Source: Chimonanthus salicifolius
Taxonomy: Eukaryota > Streptophyta > Magnoliopsida > Laurales > Calycanthaceae
Length of the DNA stretch: 64,000 nt
Assembly: GCA_013350335.1 (NCBI GenBank)
Contig: CM023539.1
Coordinates: 40,038,631-40,102,630 of the forward strand
Direction of reading: 5' to 3'
This document shows positions 34,191 through 46,400 of the stretch, piece after piece; the stretch's first letter is position 1, and each line of letters begins with the position of its first letter. A model generated the notes under the pieces. It was not told the DNA's origin, ran no database searches, and saw only the letters and a list, made by a program, of their open reading frames with translations. Position numbers and translations under genes: made by a program.

Positions 34191-34492
34191 AAACAAATTG
34201 GCCTACTCTTGGTAGCAATACGAGTAAATCCCATCCTTCCAACATTGAAAATGTAAATGCAGCTTGCCTCCCACAACGAATTTTGGGCCGAAACGGAATT
34301 TACAACAAAAATACTCATGAAGACCAAAACACTATGTCATGTCATTTCAAAATGAAAATAAAAATAAAATAACCACACTATATGCCTTATTCAAATTTAG
34401 AGTCAAACATTTTACAATGACCGAGTTTTCACTTGAACAAGAAAAGAAAAGAAGAAAATCAGAAAGCAAACACGATGGTTGAGTTCCAACTC

Positions 34493-34621
34493 TCAAGCCT
34501 TGGAGTGACACGGTATGGGTTCCCCTGATTTTGCAGTCAAGACTTTGTAGGCATTCTGCAGTCTTCTGGTGACAGGCCCCACTTTTCCATTCCCAATCAC
34601 GCGACCATCAATCATGACAAC
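34493..34621 (-). CDS. Aminotransferase-like, terminal exon
   Basis: It encodes VVMIDGRVIGNGKVGPVTRR through PIPCHSKA, then TGA. The acceptor is tttcccag. This is the conserved C-terminal strand and helix of the class IV fold. Confidence 0.93.
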   Translation of the reverse strand, partial: VVMIDGRVIGNGKVGPVTRRLQNAYKVLTAKSGEPIPCHSKA

Positions 34622-37600
34622 CTGGGAAACAAACTTGGATTAGGAATTACTATTATAGAAGAACCAACTGCATAGTTGTTGTCTCTCGTCTATTCCACAT
34701 GTAGTCATGTGGATTACATGTGCAACACAAAATTTGAGTCAAGGTAAGCTCTCTTGGTGTAGACAATATCCAAGAAATCAGATGGGTGTACTAAGAAGGC
34801 ACCATACATGTACCTTGAATGTAGAATGTTACATATGTTTTCATGTACTGTTTATGATTTGACAGGTGGTCCATTGATAAATGGAACAACATGATTTGAG
34901 CAAGATTTTCTATATATGGTGAACTGATCACTCAATAAGTGAGAAGCTGAAGGGCCATTCATTAGGCTCCAAAGAATTAAAGAGGAGATGATATTTCCAA
35001 ATCAGCAACTTCGCAAAGTTACTGTCTTCAAAACTTTTATTCTTGTGTTTTTCTTCCCAGATTCCCAAGCAATAGTAACGTGACCATTTCCTGAAGTACA
35101 AGGTCTCTTTGATAAAAAGTGATGAAATGGAGAAAAAAAAGGGGGGAAAAAGAGAAGATTGAAGGTGGGTGATAGCTAACAAGACAATTTTTTTCTAGTA
35201 CAAGGTGTAATGAAATAGAAACAGAAGATTGAAGGAAGAATGCATTGTCATTTTCCATATTAAAAAGAGTACAAACATCTTGGATTCATAGACACAAAAT
35301 TGCAAATAACGAAAGTTCTATAAAAAGAAAAGGTCAACTCTAGTTATGGTGTTCTCAACACCTTTACGAAATAAAATAAATTTTGATTTAAAAGGTTTTT
35401 TACAATATACTGCAGAACACTCTTCCTCAAGTTAGAGTATCGATGAAATAGAGAGAGAAATGAAGGAAAGAGAAGACTGAAGGAAGAATGTATTATATTT
35501 TTTCCTTATAGAAAAAGTACATATATCTTGGATTCATACTCACAATTGTAAATAATGGAAATTCTATAAAAAGAACAGGTCAACTCTACTTATGGTGTTC
35601 CTAGCATCTATATGAAATAAAATACAATTTTGATTTTAAAGGTAAATTACAATATCCTACATAACACCTCTTCCTCAAGTTGGAATGTCGATGTTGATCA
35701 AACCTAGCTTACCGAAGATAACATTAAGTTGAGATTGAGAAACTGGTTTAGTAAGCATGTCGACCAACTAATCCTTGGAGTTGAGTTATGACATGATGTT
35801 ACCAAGAGAAATATCATGGTGGATGAAGTAACAATCAATCTCAATGTGGTTTGCTTGTTCATGGATAACAGGATTCAAGGCAATGTAATAGCTTCTTGGT
35901 TATCACAACATAATAATGGCACCAAGCATAGAAAAACCCTAGCTTATGAAGAAATTGTTTGATCCATAGAAGTTTACATGCAATATTGGCTATGGCCCTG
36001 TTTACACCTTCAGTACTCGAATGAGCACCAACATTCTGTCTTTTACTTTATCAGGAGGCTAGATGTGAGTGGAGAAAGGTATAGTAGCCAATGGTGGACG
36101 AGCGACCATCTTGAAAACTAGCTTAATCAACATCAACATTGACAATGTGAGTGGAGAAAGGTATAGTAGCCAATGGTGGACGAGCGACCATCTTGAAAAC
36201 TAGCTTAATCAACATCAACATTGACAACCCTAACAAATGGGACATCTCATAAATTTACTGTTTATGATTCTGGCCTTGTAGAACTCTCTCTTATACAAGG
36301 TGGCTTTTCCCTGTGTATTTCTTCTTTTAATGAATAAAATCCCTTATTGTCTCTACTTCGAAAAAAAAGGGACAAATCAAGCCAAGTGCCGGTTAAGTAA
36401 ATAAAAAGGAAAAAAAAAAACAAAAAAGCAAAAAAAAGAAACACCTAGATCTAATGGATGGGATGGAATCTAGGGCAAATGCCACAACACTATTTAAGAG
36501 AAGGAGGGAGGAGTGTTTTTTCTTTAGATTTGAAAATGTAAAAAAATAAAGGAATAAAAAATCTTGACCTATAAATGTGAAAAAATACCCCAAAAACAAA
36601 ACTAAGGAGAAGAGATGAATCTTTTCGTATAATTCTGGATGATAAATCTCGAAGGTGTTAAACAATAACTCCGGCAGTGAAAAATAACTTCGTCGGTGAA
36701 GAATAACTCTGGCTATGAACAATAGCACCTAGGGAAAGAAAAACTAAAAAGTTGGCCTGCATTCCATGATGAAGTAAAGAAAGAGAAATGGAGGGGAAAA
36801 ATGACAAAAGGAAAAAATGTATTGTATTTTTCTTATAAAGAATAGTTAGTATATATATATATATATATATTTTTTTTTTTTTGAGACCCAGGGAAACCTC
36901 GAGCTCACTTTGGTGGTCTGTAGTCATGTTGCTAAGGTGTGCATACGCCTCGCCCTCCTAAAACCCTGGGGGGACAACCCACACCCACATAGAGTGCCCC
37001 AGTTAACGCCACCAGGGATTGAACCTACTACATCTCACTGAAAGTAGTGGGAGGCAACCAATTGGGATACCCAGTGTTGGGTTATAAAGAATAGTATATA
37101 CATCTTGGGTTTAGACACAAAACCATAAACAAATGGAAATTCTAAAAAAATTAAGGCCATGTTTGATTGTGGTGTCCTTACCATACTTAGCAATTCAGCG
37201 TACAATAAAAATTCAAAATAGAAAATAGTTCATACATAGTTCCTTTTTTTTTTGGAAAGTACGATCAGAAATTCGGCCATAAAAAGTAAATAAGCAAAAA
37301 AGTGGAGAATGAATATGTATGGGTATCATATGTCCAATTTGAAAGATTCGAGGACCAAATCTTTGGCTAAATTAGTGTATAAATTTAACATATTAGTATC
37401 TTTTATGTAATTTTTATAAAATATTTTAAACTGAAACACAGAATTAAAACTAAGTTTTCAATTTAATTTTGTTTTTACCAAAATATTAGAATATTAGAAG
37501 ACAATTAACTTTAAAAAACTATTTTTAAAGGAACTTTTATTTATATTAGATAAGTAAAAATGAATAATGAAATCTTTACAAAAAATTTCAATCTTATTAT

Positions 37601-40383
37601 CATTTTCAAAATGTTTAATATTTAAAGCTACATCAATAACCTTGAGGAAAAAGGTTTTCGGAGTCACAGTTGTAATCAACATAGCAACCTTGTTTTATCT
37701 GTCTTGCTTTTGTATTTTCACTTTGAGAGGGACAAGTACATAACTCTTATACACACTCGCCCACGCTCTTATATTACTCTTTTAATTAATGAAATATTTT
37801 TGTCTCGGTTCAAAAAAAATCTTGAGAAAAAATGTTTATACAAAATAAAAAAGAAGAAAATAGATAAGAGCTAAGGTAGTCAAATAATTTGTGAATTATG
37901 CGCTACAAGTATAATAGATGTATTATATTTTCATGTCAAATATACGTGTTTATTTGAAGTATCTTTCTAAAAGTATGTGAAGACGTGATTTCTTGAAAAA
38001 TAGGTACTATACAAATATAACATGAGAATTAAACAGAGAATTACTAACTATGGTTCTTACTAGAGAGTATATTTTTGGGTAGTCATTCGGCCTATTGTAT
38101 ATAAGCTATAAAAAGTTGACTTTCCTCATGTATTATATTCTTTAGGTGGAATAATAACTTTTAATTGGATGATATCACAAGAGACTGAAGAACCTCTTTT
38201 ATAGAGGATGCTTATACAAGGAAAAACTATACAGTAGGTTGCATGGCCAAAGAAAAATATACACTTTCAAATAGTTCTTACTGCTCAGCACCTATACAAA
38301 ACAAAATACAATTTGCCTAAAAGGGTAAATTATAACATCTTACAACGAAGAGGTCAAGGCCCCAACCATCCATCAGAGGCCGACATGAGCCTAGAATTGG
38401 GCCTGAAAGTAGGACTATTCATAGAGTGGGTTCAGGCTGGACTTCCTTCTATTCAAGCCTGAGTCTGTTTGTATTCTCAAAGCCCAAGTTTGCTTGCAGC
38501 ACATTGGGATTTTTGAGGCTAAAGCCCAAGCTGCCAATTTGGATAAAGAAAAGCCCAAGGCTGCCTCTTGGGGGGCCGTCTTTAGATTAACATACTTGGA
38601 CATTTGGATCTCATACTTGCTTTTTAATGCCTTTGTAACTGATATTATACTTAAGCTCATCTTGACTACAGAAAAAATCTTGAAATTTTCTCCACCATTT
38701 GATTCCTCAACTTTTTGGCATTCTTTGACAGCTCATCAACACATCAACAACTCTTTGACAACCCTTATTACCAATTGATGAATGTCAAAATATTAGGTCC
38801 ATCATATGAATAGCCAAAATTGCCTTAATGTAATGTGAGATAGAGAAAAGATAGAGGATATGGTGGAGAGATACAAAGAAGAGAAGGATTTTAACAAAAG
38901 ATAAAACAAGAAGAGAAGGATTTTAACAAAAGATAAAACAAGAACTTGTGATAGGAACACCAATTATACGATATTTCCACTCTAAAAATTTCTTCCGCTG
39001 TGAACTTATTTATAACCATTTTTATGACTCTATAACCAAGTTGGCAATAAAAATAGAAATATAATGACGCTTATTGGTCAAAGGTAATTATTGTAAATAG
39101 GGAATTTGTTCATTTCACCATTTTAGGTGAATAGAATTTACCGGAGTGAGCTCGCCCATTGTTCCTGTTGTCCAAACCTGCAAGCCAAATAGTCTTGTTA
39201 CTAGAGGATACACCTTACAATAACTTTCAAGGTAACAGATTACTTGGTACTAGTAATTAAGATACTGTAAACAATATTAAGTGGTGTATTTGAGTTAATA
39301 GAACAGATGGTTACACATTTTTCTATGTATTTGGAGCATGGGTAAATCTAAAATATTGTTGATAATCATATTCATGCCAACCAATTTTTGTTTTTTGTGC
39401 TAGGTGACTAGATCACCCACTGTCCTATTTTTCAACACCTTCCACTGCTCAGTTGAATGGGCAACCATCGATTCTATAGAAGTTTTCAAATGTTTAATTT
39501 GAGCCACTTCCACATCCACCAGCATATGTGGGAGCTCACAAGTTTTTATCCCAAAGTTAAAATCACTCAAGGTAAGATTTACAAGGCCCAAATTGTAAAA
39601 GACTACAAAAGATGGGGCTTTTAGTCCAACAATTAGTCTAACTCGAATACAATTTTGTACTTGAAAACAAAAGGGAATAAAAGTTGAATGTGATGTTGCT
39701 TGAGAGGGAAGGGGGCAAAGTGGGCTACATATGGCCCACATGCAAGGTGTACTTCGTGCATGTGGTCCACTTGGACGGTGTTGATTCATGAGTGGATATT
39801 TAAAAGACATTATTCAATATTGGGGCCACAATAAATAGGGTCATCCTATCACTCTAGCCATGGTTTGAAGGCCCACAAAGATATCAACGTATAAAGGGCC
39901 AATTGGTAGGGGACCCATCAAGAGCAATTCCAACATATGGGGTGGGTGGCTTTGAAAGACCTAGGAAATGACAGCGGACCACAAAAAATCAAGTTGATTG
40001 AGTCATTCTAGGTACAAGTTTGAAGGGCCACAAATGTCAACAACAAAATGAGGGTGCACTTATTGGGTCACTCTAGGTATGATTTTCAAGGGCTTGTCAA
40101 GTTTCAATTGGGTCAAGATCCAATTCAGGGAGGGGGGGGGGGGGGGGGGGGGGGTGGTGGGGAGAGAGAGAGAGAGAGAGTGAACCTCATCTGCAGTATG
40201 GAACTCAGAAAGACTAATGCGTCGCTCTTGTAAAACCAAGTTTTCTTGTACCACTAGGTCCATAACCTGAACCAAAGAATAAATTGATTAAAATATTGCA
40301 TGTAAGCCACTCATCAAATAAAATGTACTTTTCCACATTTATAATTTTCAGTAATATCACAATCAATTGTTAGATTCATATTA

Positions 40384-40420
<37 letters not shown>

Positions 40421-43400
40421 AATTGAACTCATTATCCTAGATGCCAAGGACTCATAACATGTGAATGATCACAAGGGCACACAAAACATTGCTAGGGAAA
40501 ATTCTTCTTACTATAAAAAACAGAGCCATTCATATTCCAATTTCATTGCCATCAATATCTTCTACTAGATATTCATTTTCTCATTTTGTAACATCACAAG
40601 ACCGGCAAATCCACAAGCACCTTAAAGTTTCTAGGTTAGAGTCACATTACCTTTAAAAAGAAGACAATGTGTTTATTAGAAACAAGAGCCAGAAGTTTCT
40701 TTTTTCTTTAGCGGTTACAAAATAAATAAAAAGGTGTAATACAAAAAGGATCAATACATCATATGAGAAATAGTCTAGAAGAGTTAGACCAGAGAAATGA
40801 AAACATAACCAAACTACAGTAATAGAAGGCATAAAAAATGTATGCTAAATCCCTGTTCGAACACTGCCTCTTTCAAAAAAGGAACACCCTTGACACTGAA
40901 TTGTTGACCCCATTTTTAGCGAAGATATCTGCAACCCCATTTGTTGTACGGCTCACTTGGACAAAAGAGACATCTAATCCCAATGATAAATCTCTAATTT
41001 CCTTGACTATGGAAATCAATCTCCAGGGGGGTGGCTTTAGTCCCTTGGCCCATTTTATTGAATTTGCCGAGTCCTCTTCAATCACTAGTGATCCATGCCC
41101 ATAGACTTTCCATATGGTCAAAGCCCTCCTAATACTAAGGAGTTCCTCCTCGTTTGAGTCCCTAATCTCCATCAACTCTGTAAAGACCTATAACACCCCG
41201 GATTTTCCTTAGCTTATAAATTTATTAGATGGGCCCACTTGGATTGCAATTTAATTGAATATTGAAATTAAAAAGTTGAAATGGTCATTAGATGGGCAAG
41301 GAAATGGGTCAATTACCCAATTAAGACCCAATGGGTCATAGGTGATCTTGATTTAAAAAATAATTGATGAATTAGATCATCATAGATAAATTACATAATA
41401 AGAGAGGATAATGGAATTAAAATAATAAAATAAAATGGTATATGGAAGTTTGAAAATAATTGGGTAAATTTAGTTAAGTTAGTTGCATTTGGATAAGTTA
41501 GTGCATTTAATGCATTAAAGTCCATCTCCTCAAGTGAGGTGGTATGTGGGTGATGTGGCATTGCCACGTGGCATCCATGTCATGACATGGAAGCCAACTA
41601 CGCAAGGATGTCACGTCATCAAGTGAGGTGGAAAGTAGAATTGAGGTGGCATACAAGTGGAGGTGACACATCAAGTGACATGGCCAAAGTGGGACCTAAG
41701 TACCATGTGGTGACCAATTCACCACATGCATGGTCGACCATGGCATGGGTTGACTTGGTCAATCACTTTTGAATTTTAAATCTTGAATTAAGGTTTTATC
41801 TTAAGAGGTCTTAAGTTGGGAAGATGAAGGGATAAGATGGAAGGCTAAGATTTCATCTAAGGAAAGATCAAGGGTGGAGATTAAGAGTTGGGGTATCTTG
41901 TCTAGGTACATTGTATCTAGACACTTGGGAACCCAAGGGTCTTCACCTCAAAAGCAATGAAGCCATCCTTGGTTAGACCAAGCCATTATGAGAGGGAGGG
42001 AAGAAATTAAGGTTTTCATATAAAAACCCAAACCAAAGAGCACTCCAAACCCCTTGGCCGACCCCCCCTCTCTTGAGCAACAAAAAAACTCCTCTCCACT
42101 CCTCTCCTCTCTCCCATCTCTACCTCCATACACTTGAAGATTTTGAAGAACAAAGAAAGGAGAAGAAGAACTAAGGAAGAAGAGAAAGATCAAAAGAAAA
42201 GAAGGAGATTGAAGAGCCAAAGAAGAGGAGCAACTCATTGAAGGAAAGGTATGTCTAGACTTAATAAAAGCAATGGGGATTAATTTAACGAAACCATAGG
42301 TTCGGCCACACCGGTTCCATGTTGGTTGGAATGAATGGCAAAAAATATTACAAGGCCATGGAGTTGGAAACCCATCCAAAGGATGGTTATGGGTTGAAAT
42401 AAAACAACCATAAGATTAATCCGGATCATCATGGATTCGGCCATGATATGGACAAATCCATGGGTCTAACATTTTAAGGGTTTTGATGAATCCTTGTTAA
42501 GAACTTGTAAGAGGGAGGAATGATCAAACATGAGAGAACATAGGTTCGGCCATAATGAATGGCCGAACCCATGCTATGATTATGATTGGATGGAATGGAT
42601 TAAGAAAAAATAAGAAAATGTCTAAGGTAAAAGGATGAAAACCCACCATGATGGTTCGGCCATGTTGTATGGCCGACAACATGGCCGAACCCTAACTTGG
42701 CTAATGGGTAGGATAAATATATATTGAGTTAAGTATTGAAGATGGAATTCATGTTCAAACTTGATTAAGGACGGATTTCAAGGAGAAAGAATCAAAGAAC
42801 AAGGTTCGGCCTCTTGCATGGCCGAACCCTATTTTTGTATGGGGACCATTTAAGGACTAAAAGAGATACTAGATGAGGTTCGGCCATGTTGTATGGCTGA
42901 ACCCCATCAAGTGACCTAAAACATGTTTGATGTATTTTTTTTAAGAAAAACCCATCCTCAAGGTGGTGTAAGATGAAAAGGAGATGAAAAGGAAGAACAA
43001 TGGGCGAACCCTATGGATGGTTTTATGGATCTATGTATGTTTAAAGGTTAAATGACTAACTTGAGATTATTAGATTAAGAAATGGAAAAAAATGAATGAT
43101 GATTGACTCGCGTTGTTTAAAATAATACAAGACTTAAAAAGAGGGTCAAATACCAAAGAATGAGGTTCGGCCATGTTGTATGGCCGAACCCCATTGATGG
43201 GTTTTTGTGGACATGAACATATTTTTGGGACAATAAGGTTCGGCCATGTTGTATGGCCAAACCCCATTGAAGGTCTTAAACAATTTAAGGACTATGATGC
43301 GTAAATGCGTTAAAAAATGAACATGGAACTTAAATGGAAATAGGGATGATGAAATTAAAATGGAAAATCAAACTAATATGTATGTTTAAATTTGATGAGG

Positions 43401-46400
43401 TAAAGAGGTTCGCAAAGGGATTGCGATTCGTCTCACGCGACCGTTAGCGTTATCCTTGCAAGACAAGAAAGGATAGTATATCGGACATTGGTAGGATTCC
43501 TACCTCATTGAGAACACTATGGAGTATAATATGACACTTGTTTTATTCAAAATATGATGAATACATTGGCTAAATAAATTGTATATGATTGTGAGTTGAT
43601 TTTCAATTATATGATGTATTTAAAATGAAATGACATTCTTCCATACATTAGCTTATGCATGGCATGGGAGGGAACACATGTGACCAACAAGCCAAGTTCT
43701 GAGCGGTCCGGACATGATTTGGGCTTGAGATTAGCTTATATGAAGCTATATGAACCGTTGAGATTTGGCCGCGTCCTGTTGATAGAAAAGTATGGCGTAA
43801 TTGGGCCAAAGAGCTCCTGAATAGTCAGTCTCGAAACCCTGCGCAGAGGGAGGAGCCCACACTCCACCGGTAATCCCAGTTAATTTGTGAATGGGTATAC
43901 AGTGCCCTGATAGTTGCCGCCTCAAATACTGTAGACATAATTGGCCAAGGAAACCATTGATTGATTTATGATGTGATTGAGTATGGACATTGGGTGGGAT
44001 TTCATTTGGCATTGACACCCATGACATGACACTTATGTTAGCATGATTATGATATGGACATTATGCATTGTTTTATTACTTACAAGATGTTTTTACAAAT
44101 ATGTTATTAATGATGTATAAACCTTTGATTTATGATATTCTAATATTACTCCTATGTGTACCCTAACCTTAATTGGAATACCTACTGGGCATGTTGACTA
44201 ATGCCCTACTTCTACTCTAAAGATGTTGGAACAGGAAATGCTAAGGAAAAGGATGTAGGACCGGAAGGGAGCCAAGCGTAGGAGCTTGGAAGATTGAAGT
44301 TTAAATTGCTTAGTTTTGATTTCAATGATGTATTCGGAGGACTTGCATTTTGGATTGTAATAATTTAGACTATTTGGGACACTTTAGAACTTATTTGCTA
44401 TGTTTTGATAATCTGTAGTTTTATTTAAATTTTATGGTGATTGGCCTTCCTTGCCTAACAATGTTAAAAAATGAATAGCATCTTATTCATATAAATTATT
44501 CCGCAAGCAATAAGATAAGCGTGTGTAAATGTTTTAGTGGACTTAATCCATGCACACGTAATAGTGGCCAGTCAAGGGTCTGATTTTGGAAACTCGGACT
44601 TGGCTCACGTCGTAACGGCCCATCCTCTCTCACTTATCAATATATATATATATATATATATACTCTGATTTATGCAAGTGAAAAAGGGCAGGGTGTTACA
44701 AGACCACTGAAGTATTACCCCTATGATTCCTAAGAACAACACCCAGCCCTGTTGGCCCTGACTTTCCCCTAGAAGCGCCATCTAAATTAAATTTCATGAA
44801 ATCGGGCTGAGGAGCATCCCAGGTAACAAATGGCTTCGATATCCTATTTGCTCCACTCAGACACCGTCCCACGACGATAAGAAATCAACGTGTTTGAGCC
44901 CCTTGAATTCTTGCCCAGAAAGAAGCCATATACATATAATCTATTCAGCCCTCTGAAAAAGTTCATTGGCCTACAAGGTCCAAATATTATAGAATTCCTC
45001 TCTTTCCACAAGGTCCAATAAACTTCAGCTGGGACCGTGTTCCAGGCTGCCTTCATCCTAGGTCCAAGTCTCGAGAGAGACCATGACTCCACTATCCCAA
45101 CGCAAGTTCTCTCAAAGACCCAATGAACATCAAAGAGATTCGCAGAATTTAGCTCAAGGTTCCTAGCAATAGGGCAACTAACGAAGAGATGATCTATATC
45201 TTCCTCTAGGTGACCACACAGGGGGCAACTAAAACCATCCTCCACCCTCAACAAAGCTCTTCTCCTCAACTCCGTTCTAGTGAGAATCTTTCCCTTTAAA
45301 GCACACTATACAAAAGTCTGGACCCTAAGAGGTGCTAGACCATTCCAGGCTAAGCTAGAAGTAGATCCAAATTATGTTGCCGAGTAAATAACACCACCAC
45401 TGACCTGATCGAGTAGGTACCCGATGAGTCACCCGTCCAAACAAGTTCATCCTCATCACCTATGGATAGTGGAAACTCCCAAACAAAAAGGAATAAGGAC
45501 AATCCATGCAGGACAATTGGCGAGTTCTCATTGTTAAAACTAGGGAAACTGGGGGTTCAAGTCATGCTACCATTTCCAAAAAGAAAAACCATATGTAATG
45601 ATTTTTTAATGCATTAATGGCAGGGAGGGTATTGAATCATCTTGTTGGATGAAATGTGGACTACATAGAAGTCATCTCTCATGTTGATTTGCATCTTCTC
45701 TTCTTAATTTTTTTCCTTATCTCATTAACTAGAAAGTTCTCGAAATAGAGTCTAATTAGTGCTCTAATTCTCATACAATCTGTTGAATCTATTTTTTTTA
45801 GAGTAACAGAAAAAATTATTAATAACAGAAAGTTACAAAGAAAGAGGGGCGGTATAGGAGAATTCTACCCCCCATAGCCAGTAAAAAAAAAGTATAACTA
45901 AAACAATCATAGCCTCCAATAACACAAATGTCGAATCCTAGTCAAATACAATCTCTCTGTCACTAGAAAAAAGTTGTCGACCCTACGCCACCCTCAACCT
46001 TAGGGATGGCAATAGGTCAAGTCAAGTTGGGTTCGGAGAGGTTGGCTATAAAAAATAATAGAGTTTGTGTCTGACCTGACTCAACCTGACTTGGATTTTA
46101 TTTTATTTAACCCGACCTGAATTGAATTTGTATAAAAAATCAAGATTGTCAAAATCGAATTGTATTGTGAATCGGTCTAGGGGTGTGACCGTGAATCGTG
46201 AATCGTAGAATTGTAAGATTCAGAGCATTTTGCTCAATTCCTCATCATATATAAGTAAATATGCAAACACATGAATATATGCCAAAATGTACCAATTCAA
46301 AATTAAATCAAAATGCATTAGAAGTCAAGTTTTTACATTCCAAAATACAATATATTGTACACCATACATTAAACAATATAACAGTATACTATATGGTGTA

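Larger units (their letters stand above)
29880..34492. other. Intergenic region upstream of RH57-like and downstream of the aminotransferase-like gene
   Basis: This is AT-rich DNA between two minus-strand genes. It contains the helicase promoter (not otherwise delimited), a long (TA)n tract, two SINE-like copies and one small hAT-like MITE. No open reading frame here resembles a gene. Confidence 0.75.
34622..39141 (-). other. Aminotransferase-like last intron (4.5 kb)
   Basis: The intron holds a broken Copia element (LTR array, pol remnant and further LTR pieces), a SINE inserted in one LTR piece, and two retroposon tails. 38350-38560 is rich in GGCCCAAG motifs. Confidence 0.8.
40650..45520 (-). 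mobile_element. LINE A (zf-RVT and RNase H), split by a solo LTR
   Basis: Minus-strand order is 45520-44701 (pre-zf-RVT and zf-RVT, with FSCPLCGHLEEDIDHLFVSC), the LTR insertion, then 41188-40873 (RNase H-like, with GSLVIEEDSANSIKWAKG and TTNGVADIFAKNGV) and a 3' UTR to about 40650. Removing 41189-44700 and one AGACC restores continuity across the junction. The 5' part is missing. Confidence 0.82.

Noticed and set aside
30000..34490. Search for an additional gene in the 4.6-kb intergenic region
   Set aside because: Only short AT-rich frames are present, none with a domain or splice-linked partner.
39400..39810. 136-codon minus-strand frame
   Set aside because: It lies in an intron, lacks any recognisable domain and has repeat-like composition around it. 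It was not accepted as a gene.
42000..42379. 143-codon minus-strand frame
   Set aside because: It lies within the solo LTR, antisense to the LTR promoter, is low complexity and has no known domain.
42543..43263. Repeated ~27-bp palindromes resembling a CRISPR repeat array
   Set aside because: Spacing is irregular (about 50-260 bp), the copies vary, no cas genes are present, and they sit inside a plant LTR.
43746..44027. 93-codon minus-strand frame in the LTR
   Set aside because: No motif. The plus-strand sequence matches the U5-like part of the LTR rather than a gene.
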